DNA of 64,000 nt from Prosthecobacter vanneervenii (GTDB lineage: Bacteria > Verrucomicrobiota > Verrucomicrobiia > Verrucomicrobiales > Verrucomicrobiaceae), in contig NZ_JACHIG010000001.1 in the NCBI RefSeq assembly GCF_014203095.1, positions 1,178,001 to 1,242,000 on the forward strand, given 5' to 3'. The notes under the pieces were generated by a model that ran no database searches, had not been told where the DNA came from, and worked only from the letters and a program-made list of their open reading frames with translations. The position numbers and the translations under genes were made by a program. Numbering within the stretch: the stretch's first letter is position 1; every line of letters begins with the position of its first letter. Below, one piece after another: positions 43,991 through 51,618 of the stretch.

Positions 43991-45364
43991 CTATTTTCCA
44001 GCCACGGCATCGTCCACAGCGCCGTCGAGCACGTCGCAGGCCTCGATGAGGGCCTCCTCGGTGACAGTGAGCGGTGGGCAGATCTTGACGGTCTGACCCC
44101 ATGCCCCCACGGGGGCGAAGAGGAGCAGGCCGCGCTGGTAGCAGATCTCGATGATGCGGTGCGCGAGATCGTGATTGGGCTCCTTTTTACCCGGGAGTGT
44201 GATCTGCAGCCCGGCGACGAGTCCGGCGCTGGAGACGTGACCAACGACGTCCGGGTGGCGCTTCTGGATGGCCTTGCAGCGCTCCAGGAGGATGGGGCCG
44301 AGGCGGGCGGCGTTTCCGGTCAGGTCTTCGTCGAGGAGCTTTTTGATGTTGGCCACGGCGGCGGCGCAGCACACGGGGTTGCCAGTGTGGGTGCTGGTCA
44401 TGCTGCCGGGGGGGAACTGGTCCATAATGGCCTCACGGCCGATGACGGCACTGAGAGGCATGCCACTGCTGATGCCCTTGCCGCAGCAGATGAGGTCGGG
44501 CGTGACGCCGTAGTGCTCGAAGGCCCAGAACTTGCCGGTGCGGCCAAAGCCGGCCTGCACTTCGTCAAAGGTGAGCACGACGTTGTACTTGTCGCACCAG
44601 GCACGGAGTTTTTCGATGTACTCGACGGGGGCGAATTCGGGGCCGACTCCCTGATAGCTTTCCATGATGACGCCCGCGATGTTGTCGCCAGTGAATCCCT
44701 TGTCTTCGATGGCCTTGAGGAAGGTGTCAAAGCTGGTGTCCTCCGTCCAGTAGCCGTCCGGGAAGGGCGCGTTCATGATGGCGGGGTCTTCATTGACGAT
44801 CCACGCCTTGAGTCCAGCCATGCCGCCGGCCTGCTGGCTGGCGAGCGTGCGGCCATGGTAGCCGCGGGTAAAGCCGATGATGCCGATCTTTGACCTGCCG
44901 CCGACTTTGATGCCATGGGCGCGGCTGAGCTTGATGGCGCACTCGGTGGCCTCGCTGCCGGAGCTGAGGAGGAAGACTTTCTTCAATCCTTCAGGGGAAA
45001 CGGAGGCGATGATCTCAGCGGCTTCAGCACGTTCTTCACTGGGGAAGACGTAATTGTGAATGAGGCCGCTCTGGATCTGGTCGATCATGGCCTTGCAAAT
45101 CTCGGGGGCGGCATGGCCGGCATTCGTCACCAGCACGCCGCTGCTCCAGTCGAGCCACTTGTTGCCGTACTTGTCGAAAATGTAGATGTCCTGGGCCTTG
45201 TCCCACACGATGGGCGGCATGCCGCGCATGGAAAGAGGTTCACAGCGGCGGAGTTTTTCCAGAGTCGCGATGGAGTCCGGATGCGGCAGCGGCGAGCAGA
45301 TGCGGCGGTGCTTGGTTTCAACGTGCGGGACGTTCTGAGGTGTGATGCTGTATTCTTTTCCCAT
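43991..45364 (-). CDS. Class III aminotransferase, 4-aminobutyrate/acetylornithine type
   Basis: This 457-residue PLP enzyme moves an amino group from an omega-amino substrate to an alpha-keto acid. The PLP-phosphate site is LSSGSEATECAIKLSR (about 133-148). The motif TFDEVQAGFGRTGKFWAFEHYG (in part, about 264-285) contains the Asp that contacts the pyridine nitrogen, and the Schiff-base lysine is in ICCGKGISSGMPLSAV. Resemblance is closest to GabT-like enzymes, but substrate choice cannot be settled from sequence. It is monocistronic with a strong terminator. A small hairpin (ACTCGC/GCGAGT, 45402-45419) lies just upstream of the start. Confidence 0.88.
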   Translation of the reverse strand: MGKEYSITPQNVPHVETKHRRICSPLPHPDSIATLEKLRRCEPLSMRGMPPIVWDKAQDIYIFDKYGNKWLDWSSGVLVTNAGHAAPEICKAMIDQIQSGLIHNYVFPSEERAEAAEIIASVSPEGLKKVFLLSSGSEATECAIKLSRAHGIKVGGRSKIGIIGFTRGYHGRTLASQQAGGMAGLKAWIVNEDPAIMNAPFPDGYWTEDTSFDTFLKAIEDKGFTGDNIAGVIMESYQGVGPEFAPVEYIEKLRAWCDKYNVVLTFDEVQAGFGRTGKFWAFEHYGVTPDLICCGKGISSGMPLSAVIGREAIMDQFPPGSMTSTHTGNPVCCAAAVANIKKLLDEDLTGNAARLGPILLERCKAIQKRHPDVVGHVSSAGLVAGLQITLPGKKEPNHDLAHRIIEICYQRGLLLFAPVGAWGQTVKICPPLTVTEEALIEACDVLDGAVDDAVAGK

Positions 45365-45437
45365 GACAAAATGATGATGGACGAGGCCGCATGGAGCGGC
45401 TACTCGCTTTGCGGCGAGTGACTATATTTTTGTGCAC

Positions 45438-45890
45438 TCAGGGATTCTCGACGCTTTTTTGAGCGCGCAGCTCCCCCTCTTTTCCCTCGGGCCAGTAGGC
45501 GCCGTCATCAATCCATTCGCGCAGTGCGCCGATCTGATCTTCCGTGAGACTGATGTCTGTGCGGGGCATCAGCCTGGGGTGCGTGCCGCCACGCTGCACA
45601 GCGGTGATGAGCAGGCTGCGGTCAGGTTTTCCTGGCACGATGTAATCACGCCCGCCGGCATTTTTGCTGAAAGCCGCGGCTTTGTTGGAAAGATTCAGCG
45701 CAGGCACTGCCTGCCGCCCGCTGTGGCACTGCAGGCAGTGCTGCTCCAGCACGGGCTTCACCTGGGTGTCGAAGTACATGAAGTACACACGCTCAGCCCC
45801 GCTGAGCCCTTCGGCTGGGATGGGTGCGTGTGTGCAGGCGACGAGATGACTTGCAGCGATGAACAGGGCCAGACGCGGGAGATTTATCAT
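45438..45890 (-). CDS. Lipoprotein cytochrome c-like protein (Planctomycete-type)
   Basis: The product has 150 residues starting at the ATG at 45890; the frame is open further upstream but without signal-peptide character. MINLPRLALFIAASHLVAC ends in an LVAC lipobox, so the mature protein should be lipid-anchored. A single haem-binding motif CLQCH follows at about residue 54, within 'QVKPVLEQHCLQCHSGRQA', typical of the PSCyt1 domain of Planctomycetes and Verrucomicrobia. 'MPRTDISLTEDQIGALREWID' (residues about 113-133) is the usual distal part with the Met ligand candidate. Its haem would be attached by the CcsA/ResB system encoded at 49548-52941. Confidence 0.85.
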   Translation of the reverse strand: MINLPRLALFIAASHLVACTHAPIPAEGLSGAERVYFMYFDTQVKPVLEQHCLQCHSGRQAVPALNLSNKAAAFSKNAGGRDYIVPGKPDRSLLITAVQRGGTHPRLMPRTDISLTEDQIGALREWIDDGAYWPEGKEGELRAQKSVENP

Positions 45891-45996
45891 AGAATGACGC
45901 GAGCCTAGCGAAAGCGCGGAAGGCATGCAATGCGGCGATTGGCCAAAGTTGTGCGCATGCTTGACGCGCGCGTGCTGGCCGGATGAAATTAGGCGA

Positions 45997-46632
45997 ATGA
46001 CCCGCAGCAAATCCAAACACGACTCCAACGGCCACTGTCGCATTGTTTTGACCGGAGGTCCGGGAGGCGGGAAGACGACGGCGGGCGATCTCTTCCGGCG
46101 CGAGATGGGAGAAGAGGTGGTGATGGTGCCGGAAGCGGCCACGATGGTCTTCAGCGGCGGCTTCCCGCGCGTGAGCCAGACTGAAGCCATCCATGCAGCA
46201 CAGCGCGCCATCTACCATGTGCAGATCCATCTGGAGGAGGCGGTGATGGCGCAGCACCCGGAGCAGATCCTGCTGTGCGATCGCGGCACCGTGGACGGCG
46301 CAGCGTACTGGCCCAGCGGTCCGGAGGGATTCTTTGAAGATATCGGCAGCACGCTGGAGCGCGAGCTGGCGCGGTATGATGCGGTGATCTTCTTTGAAAG
46401 CGCCGCCGTGGGGCACATGAGCATCGAAGGCGGCAACCCCATCCGCAACGAGTCGCTGGAGCAGGCGGTAAAGCTGGACCGCAAGCTGCGGGATCTGTGG
46501 AGCCAGCACCCGAAATTCATGCTGGTGCCGCACAATCCCTCCTTCTTTAAAAAGATCTCCTTCGGCCTCGCCGTGCTGGATGGCATGGTGTCGGAGCTGG
46601 GGTGCCAGGAGAAGAGGAAGAAGAAGAGGTAG
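45997..46632 (+). CDS. AAA_28-type ATPase/kinase-like protein
   Basis: The 211-residue product starts MTRSKSKHDSNGHCRIVLTG. The P-loop GGPGGGKTT lies at about 21-29, and CDRGTVDGAAYWP near 94-106 is the Asp-Arg-Gly motif of AAA_28 (NadR-like) P-loop proteins. These are small stand-alone NTPases; some phosphorylate nucleotides or ribosylnicotinamide, but the substrate here is unknown. A Lys/Arg-rich tail (EKRKKKR) ends the protein. I rejected a start 24 codons upstream because that part lacks coding character. Family-A REP DNA begins 10 bp after the stop. Confidence 0.8.
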   Translation: MTRSKSKHDSNGHCRIVLTGGPGGGKTTAGDLFRREMGEEVVMVPEAATMVFSGGFPRVSQTEAIHAAQRAIYHVQIHLEEAVMAQHPEQILLCDRGTVDGAAYWPSGPEGFFEDIGSTLERELARYDAVIFFESAAVGHMSIEGGNPIRNESLEQAVKLDRKLRDLWSQHPKFMLVPHNPSFFKKISFGLAVLDGMVSELGCQEKRKKKR

Positions 46633-46641
46633 GTATGGCGG

Positions 46642-46804
46642 AGCTCTTTGCTGGGAGCGCCGATATCCACATCAACTCCGGGCGGGGGGCTCTCATCAGC
46701 GAAGTTGGCTTTCTGCGAACACAGAGCGGACTTCTACGGCGGAGTTTCCCAGAGCCGGTTAAAAACCGGCGCTCCCAGCAAAGATACGGCGCTCCCAGCA
46801 AAGA
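46642..46804. repeat. REP-like element, family A, unit A1
   Basis: The unit opens with AGCTCTTTGCTGGGAGCGCC and closes with the inverted end GGCGCTCCCAGCAAAGA. Inside is a CCGGTT-AAA-AACCGG hairpin. The closing 18-mer is duplicated (to 46784 and again to 46804). Confidence 0.85.
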
Positions 46805-46876
46805 GCGGAAGCCCCCCTGCCCCGCCGACGAAAGAAGCATTGATCCAAGCGCCTCCATAAGCGTAAGGACTGGTGC

Positions 46877-48127
46877 ATGAACGTCGAACTCGTCAACACC
46901 GGCACCGAACTCCTCCTGGGAGACACCATCAACACGAACGCGGCCTGGATCGGCCAGAGGCTGGCGGCGCTGGGCGTCCAGGTGGCACGGCAGACGATCG
47001 TGCCAGATGGAGCAGTGATCCGCACCGCCATCGCCGAGGCGGCGCAGCGAGCCGATGTGGTGCTGGTGTCCGGCGGGCTGGGCCCCACGAACGATGACCT
47101 GACACGCGAGTCCACCGCCGCGCTGCTGAATCTGGACATGGAGCTGGATGCCGGTGTGATGCAGCACCTGGAGGCCTACTTTGCCAAACGCGGCAAACCC
47201 GTGAGCGCAGCCACACAGCGTCAGGCCATGGTGCCACGCGGTGCCTCGGTGCTGCCCAATGCCTTTGGCACCGCACCTGGACTCTACTTCCCTGCCGAGC
47301 TGAGCGCAGCGCTGGGCTGGAATGCGCACATCTTTCTCCTCCCCGGACCACCACGCGAGCTGAAGCCGATGGTGGAGAGCGAGGTGGAGACACGTCTGCG
47401 CCAGTGGCTGCCGGACGGTGCTTCCCGCCGCGTGTTGTATCTCAAGGTCACCGGTGTGGGCGAGTCCGACATCGTGGAAGCGGTGGAAAAGCAGCTCGAA
47501 GCCATTCCCGGCCTGGATCTCGGCTACTGCATTCGCAATGGCGATGTGGACGTGCGTCTCGCAGGCCCGCAGGCCGCAGTGGATGCCGCGGCGGACGTGG
47601 TGCGCGGCGCGCTTGGCGACTGTATTGTTTCCGAAGACCGGCGCATCATCGAGGAAGTGGTGGTGCAGTTGCTGGCGGAGCGTGGGCAGTGGCTCTCCAC
47701 CGCCGAGTCCTGCACCGGCGGCACCATCGCCAACCGCATCACGGACGTGAGCGGGGCCTCGCGTGTGTTTGGTCACGGCTGGGTGACTTATGCCAACGAA
47801 GCCAAGCACCAGCACCTCGGCGTGCCGATGGAGCTGATCGAAACGCACGGAGCGGTGAGCGAGGAAGTGGCCCGCGCGATGGCTGAAGGCGCGCTGAAAA
47901 ACAGCGGTGCCGATCATGCCCTGTCTGTCACCGGCATCGCCGGACCGACGGGTGGCACGCCGGAGAAACCGGTGGGCACCGTGTGGATCGCCCTGGCTTC
48001 GAAAGGTGCCGAGACCTGGGCTATCAAACGCTTCTCCCCGGGATCGCGCGATCGCTTCAAACTCCTGACCTCCCAGGCGGCTCTCGATCTCCTGCGCAGA
48101 AGGCTGCTGGGGATTGGGGTGCGTTGA
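46877..48127 (+). CDS. cinA: CinA-like competence/damage-inducible protein
   Basis: The product has 416 residues with the two-domain layout of CinA. The N-terminal molybdopterin-binding-like (MoCF) domain starts MNVELVNTGTELLLGDTINTN and contains SGGLGPTNDDLT (about 63-74), linked to ADP-ribose pyrophosphatase activity in studied members. The C-terminal nicotinamide mononucleotide deamidase (PncC-like) domain has TAESCTGGTIANRI near 274-287, with the catalytic Ser, and VTGIAGPTGGTPEKPVGTVW near 354-373. The product takes part in pyridine nucleotide salvage. It is flanked on both sides by family-A REP elements. Confidence 0.95.
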   Translation: MNVELVNTGTELLLGDTINTNAAWIGQRLAALGVQVARQTIVPDGAVIRTAIAEAAQRADVVLVSGGLGPTNDDLTRESTAALLNLDMELDAGVMQHLEAYFAKRGKPVSAATQRQAMVPRGASVLPNAFGTAPGLYFPAELSAALGWNAHIFLLPGPPRELKPMVESEVETRLRQWLPDGASRRVLYLKVTGVGESDIVEAVEKQLEAIPGLDLGYCIRNGDVDVRLAGPQAAVDAAADVVRGALGDCIVSEDRRIIEEVVVQLLAERGQWLSTAESCTGGTIANRITDVSGASRVFGHGWVTYANEAKHQHLGVPMELIETHGAVSEEVARAMAEGALKNSGADHALSVTGIAGPTGGTPEKPVGTVWIALASKGAETWAIKRFSPGSRDRFKLLTSQAALDLLRRRLLGIGVR

Positions 48128-48173
48128 ATGGGAGCGTGATTTGTGGCGTGGCCTTGAGTCACACGCGTGGCGC

Positions 48174-48321
48174 AGCTCTTTGCTGGGAGCGCCGATGTCC
48201 TCATCGGTTCTGGGCGAACGGTCCTGAGGCGGTGTGGGGGAAAGGAGCTGGGAGGAATGCGGCGCGGGCTTCTGCGGCGGAGCTTCCCAGAGCCGGTTAA
48301 AAACCGGCGCTCCCAGTAAAG
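48174..48321. repeat. REP-like element, family A, unit A2
   Basis: The left end AGCTCTTTGCTGGGAGCGCC is followed by the hairpin CCGATG-TCCT-CATCGG. The right end contains CCGGTT-AAA-AACCGG and CGCTCCCAGTAAAGA, which is inverted relative to the left. The next 20 bases contain the palindrome GCCCAGCGCTGGGC (48330-48343). Confidence 0.88.
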
Positions 48322-48353
48322 AACCGGCAGGCCCAGCGCTGGGCTCGCGGCGA

Positions 48354-48501
48354 AGCTCTTTGCTGGGAGCGCCGATGTCCTCATCGGCTCTGGGCGAACG
48401 GTCCAGAGGCGGCGTGAGGGAATGTGGCGGCGAGAGATGCGGTGCGGGCTTCTGCGGCGGAGCTTCCAGAGCCGGTTAAAAACCGGCGCTCCCAGTAAAG
48501 A
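48354..48501. repeat. REP-like element, family A, unit A3
   Basis: It has the same end sequences and hairpins as A2, with minor internal substitutions. It lies immediately upstream of the transposase-like gene. Confidence 0.88.
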
Positions 48502-48580
48502 GTTCAGCAGGCGACGCTTTTTGCGGATCACTGCACGATGGGAGTTGAAATGCCAGTCACGCGCAACCACTCGTGACGAC

Positions 48581-49171
48581 ATGACACAGGCCGCCCATCG
48601 TGAGTGGTATTCACGGGATTATTTGCCTCACTTTGACCATCCGGGCCTCGTCCAGGCGATCACGTTTCGACTCGCTGATGCGCTGCCCGCCGAGAAGCTT
48701 CGGCAATGGCAGCAGGATCTGGCACATGAGTCTGAACTCGTTCGCGATGTGGAAACCAAACGGAGGATCGAGGCTTGGATAGATGCAGGCCACGGTGCCT
48801 GCTGGTTGCGTGAAGACTCACTGGCGCAGATCGTGGAAGATGCGCTGCTGCATTTTGACGCGGCTCGCTACCGGCTGCTGGCGTGGTGCATCATGCCGAA
48901 TCATGTACACGTCTTGATTGAGACTCAGGTGGCATGGCCGCTGGGAGGAATCGTGCATTCCTGGAAGACATGGACCGCCAAGCAGATCAACGCCCATCTC
49001 GGACGCAGCGGCACAGTCTGGCAGCGTGAGTACCATGATCGCTTTATCCGCGATGCGGATCATTTGACGAACGTGACAAGATACATCGAGCAAAACCCGG
49101 TGAAGGCGGGGCTGTGTGGGGAAGCGAGTGACTGGCGATGGAGCAGTGTGGGTAGAAAAAGGGAACGCTGA
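48581..49171 (+). CDS. REP-associated tyrosine transposase (RAYT, Y1_Tnp)
   Basis: The 196-residue product belongs to the IS200-like Y1 transposase superfamily, RAYT branch. The HUH motif is MPNHVHVLIE (about 105-114), with both histidines. The catalytic Tyr is in TRYIEQNPVKAGL (about 166-178), and WQREYHDRFIRD and WRWSS are typical RAYT landmarks. RAYTs nick and join single-stranded REP DNA in E. coli. Here the gene is framed by A2-A3 on the left and A4-A5 on the right. The frame is open further upstream, but that part is REP sequence, so ATG 48581 is preferred. All key residues are present, so it looks intact. Confidence 0.93.
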   Translation: MTQAAHREWYSRDYLPHFDHPGLVQAITFRLADALPAEKLRQWQQDLAHESELVRDVETKRRIEAWIDAGHGACWLREDSLAQIVEDALLHFDAARYRLLAWCIMPNHVHVLIETQVAWPLGGIVHSWKTWTAKQINAHLGRSGTVWQREYHDRFIRDADHLTNVTRYIEQNPVKAGLCGEASDWRWSSVGRKRER

Positions 49172-49216
49172 TTGGAGGCGAAGCGGCATGCTGGCCCAGC
49201 GCTGGATATGCGGCGG

Positions 49217-49364
49217 AGCTCTTTGCTGGGAGCGCCGATGTTCTCATCGGCTCCGGGCGAGAGGCCCTGAGGTGGCGTGGGGAATGCAGCAGGGAGAGAT
49301 GCGGTGCGCTCTTCGCGGCGGAGCTTCCCAGAGGCCGGTTAAAAACCGGCGCTCCCAGTAAAGA
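49217..49364. repeat. REP-like element, family A, unit A4
   Basis: It has the same ends and hairpins as A2/A3 (left end TCTTTGCTGGGAGCG, right end CGCTCCCAGTAAAGA). It lies 45 bp downstream of the RAYT gene. The palindrome GCCCAGCGCTGGGC follows at about 49373-49386. Confidence 0.88.
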
Positions 49365-49395
49365 ACCGGCAGGCCCAGCGCTGGGCTCACGGCGG

Positions 49396-49513
49396 AGCTC
49401 TTTGCTGGGAGCGCCGATGTCCTCATCGGCTCCGGGCGAGTGGCCCTGAGGTGGCTTGAGGGAATGTGGCGGAGCTTCCAGAGCCGGTTAAAAACCGGCG
49501 CTCCCAGTAAAGA
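49396..49513. repeat. REP-like element, family A, unit A5 (short form)
   Basis: The ends and both hairpins are kept, but about 30 bp of the middle is missing. The trailing 'cggcgaagctc' of the element merges into the last codons of the ccsA gene, whose stop is at 49548-49550. Confidence 0.85.
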
Positions 49514-49547
49514 ACCGGCACGCCCAGCGATGGGCTCACGGCGAAGC

Positions 49548-51581
49548 TCAATGGCCCTGCGCTTTTTTCAAAGCGGGCGCGGCTTCGGCTTCTGCGGCGG
49601 CGTCGGGCTTTTTGGACTGGCGCTCGCTCAGGGAGAGGTAGAGGCCGTAGCCGAGGAGGAGGAGCTGGCTGAGCCAGTAGCCGTAGATCTTGGGCCAGGT
49701 GCCGTCGGTGAAGCCGTAGGCGTGCAGGCCCACGCCGAGCTGATTCACGCCGAACCACGAGAAGACCACGATGCAGCCGAGAATGAGATTGCAGCAGTGC
49801 AGGCCGATCTCGCGGATGTAGCCGCCGAGGCGGGCGTGCAGGATGACGAGGCTCATGAGCACGATCATGAGCGCGCCGTTTTCCTTGGGGTCCCAGCCCC
49901 AGAAGCGGCCCCAGCTGTAGTTGGCCCAGATGCCGCCCAGCACCGTGCCCACCAGCGAGAGGAAGAGCCCGGCGCAGATGAAGCCGTAGGCCACGCGCGT
50001 GAGCAGGCGTGCATCGTCCGCCCCGGTGCGGAAGACGCCAAAAAGGCGCTGGACGAAGTAGATCATGGAAATCAGCGCAGCCACCATGGAGGCGGCGTAG
50101 CCGAGATTGATCATGGGCACATGCGTGCTCAGCCAGAAGTTGGTGATGAGCACGGCCTGCAGCTGCTGCAGGGTATCGGTGGCTTCGGAGGCTTCAAACT
50201 GGATGGAGAGGAACATGCACGCAGTGCCGCTGATGGCAGCCACGAGAAGGCCCAGGCCACGGCGCGTGATGCTCTCGGCGATGAGCCCGAGCAGCGCGCA
50301 GGAGGCACCGATGAAAAGGATGGTCTCATACAGCGTGGTGATGGGCGGGCGCTGCATGATGAGGCAGCGGATGACCACGCCCGTGACGGCCAGCGTGGTG
50401 GCGGTGCCGAGCAGCAGGCAAGCGGCAATGCGTGAGCCTTTTTCAAAACCCGAGCCGGGAGAGACCCACGTGAGCGCCACAGCTACAAAGCCCACGAGGA
50501 AGATCCACTGCGCATAGAAGAAGTAGTCCGCCCGCGTGGCATGGCGCTCCAGAGCGATGGAACCGCCCTCACCGCGCTGCTTGGCGGCGGCCTGGATTTT
50601 CTCCAGCAGGGATTTGGAGGCGGTCTTGAATTTGGCGGCGTCTGGCAGCGCGAGGTAGAGATCCTCATACTGCGCCAGCCAGTTGAGCTCGGCGGCGGGC
50701 ACATCCTTGCCACCATTGATGGCCGTGAAGATCATGGTGCCGGGGCCGTCCCAGACATTGCCGGCATCAGGCGCAGGCGGGAAGATGCGGAACTGCTGCT
50801 CGGGATTGCCGCTCATCATGGCGCCGAGCGCACCGCGGGCAAAGTCACGGAACCACGGGATCTGCATGGGCGGGCCGTTGTTGTCGCGGATGGCGGCCAC
50901 AAAGGTGTTGAGGCTCTTGGAGAGGCGGATGGGCGGGGCGATGCCTGCGGGCAGGCCCTGGGGCTTTTCGCCGAAAGGAATGCGGATGAAGTCGAAGTGG
51001 CCGAGGATCATCTCGTAGTCGAGGAAGTTGGCCGCGAGCTGCACGATCATGCGCTGCTCAGGGGACTGCTTGCGCGCGGGGATGCCACGGTACTCGCCCA
51101 TTTTCTGCATCAGGAGCTGACGCGCAGGCTCCACTTCCGCAAAGCTGTACTGGTCGCGCTTGGCCTTGGCGGTGAGGCCGAGCTCGCTGATGGCGGAGGA
51201 GTTGTCCACCTTGAAAAGCGGCACGGTTTTGCCGATGTCCGGGCGGAACCAGCTCATGAGCATCCACTCCACGGCGCTGAGTTTCACGGGCTTGTTGCCT
51301 TCTTTGACGATGGGCTTCTGCGTGGCGGGATCGGTGAGCGGCTTGCCGTCCATCTCTCCGCTGTCGGTCAGCCAGAGGCTGCGGCGGGCGCGGAAGCGCA
51401 GCAGGCGGTAGCTGGCCAGAGTTTCAAAGGGCTTGATGCGGCCGGACTCCTGCACGGGGAGGGAGGCAAAGCTCTCGACGACTTCCTTGTCGCGGAAGAG
51501 ATCCAGTGGCGGCAGATCGGCGGCGGGTGCCAGGCCGGTGAGCGCGGCAGCCGCGAGCAGGAGATTGCGAAGGATTTTCAT
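49548..51581 (-). CDS. ccsA: Cytochrome c biogenesis protein CcsA with large N-terminal extension
   Basis: With ResB, CcsA forms the System II haem exporter and cytochrome c synthetase. The product has 677 residues from the ATG at 51581 (MKILRNLLLAAAALTGLAPA, a signal peptide). An extracytoplasmic region of about 340 residues precedes the membrane domain, which begins near 'YFFYAQWIFLVGFVAVALTW'. The haem-handling WWD motif reads WGRFWGWDPKENG near 575-587, and 'HVPMINLGYAASMVA' carries a conserved ligand histidine. CcsA alone is usually near 300-400 residues, so the extension is notable. It begins 38 bp after the resB stop; the two are one operon. No terminator other than REP DNA is seen downstream. 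Confidence 0.9.
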   Translation of the reverse strand: MKILRNLLLAAAALTGLAPAADLPPLDLFRDKEVVESFASLPVQESGRIKPFETLASYRLLRFRARRSLWLTDSGEMDGKPLTDPATQKPIVKEGNKPVKLSAVEWMLMSWFRPDIGKTVPLFKVDNSSAISELGLTAKAKRDQYSFAEVEPARQLLMQKMGEYRGIPARKQSPEQRMIVQLAANFLDYEMILGHFDFIRIPFGEKPQGLPAGIAPPIRLSKSLNTFVAAIRDNNGPPMQIPWFRDFARGALGAMMSGNPEQQFRIFPPAPDAGNVWDGPGTMIFTAINGGKDVPAAELNWLAQYEDLYLALPDAAKFKTASKSLLEKIQAAAKQRGEGGSIALERHATRADYFFYAQWIFLVGFVAVALTWVSPGSGFEKGSRIAACLLLGTATTLAVTGVVIRCLIMQRPPITTLYETILFIGASCALLGLIAESITRRGLGLLVAAISGTACMFLSIQFEASEATDTLQQLQAVLITNFWLSTHVPMINLGYAASMVAALISMIYFVQRLFGVFRTGADDARLLTRVAYGFICAGLFLSLVGTVLGGIWANYSWGRFWGWDPKENGALMIVLMSLVILHARLGGYIREIGLHCCNLILGCIVVFSWFGVNQLGVGLHAYGFTDGTWPKIYGYWLSQLLLLGYGLYLSLSERQSKKPDAAAEAEAAPALKKAQGH

Positions 51582-51618
51582 GCTGATAAATACGTGGGCC
51601 GGAGGGCGGTTTGCTGGA

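Noticed and set aside
43546-44244. Minus-strand 232-codon frame across repeat B and the aminotransferase end
   Set aside because: It crosses a terminator and a palindromic repeat and overlaps a well-supported gene.
46642-49513. Possible CRISPR array (several similar repeats with unique DNA between)
   Set aside because: Units are 118-163 bp with internal hairpins and irregular spacing, interrupted by genes; no cas genes are present. REP-like elements fit better.
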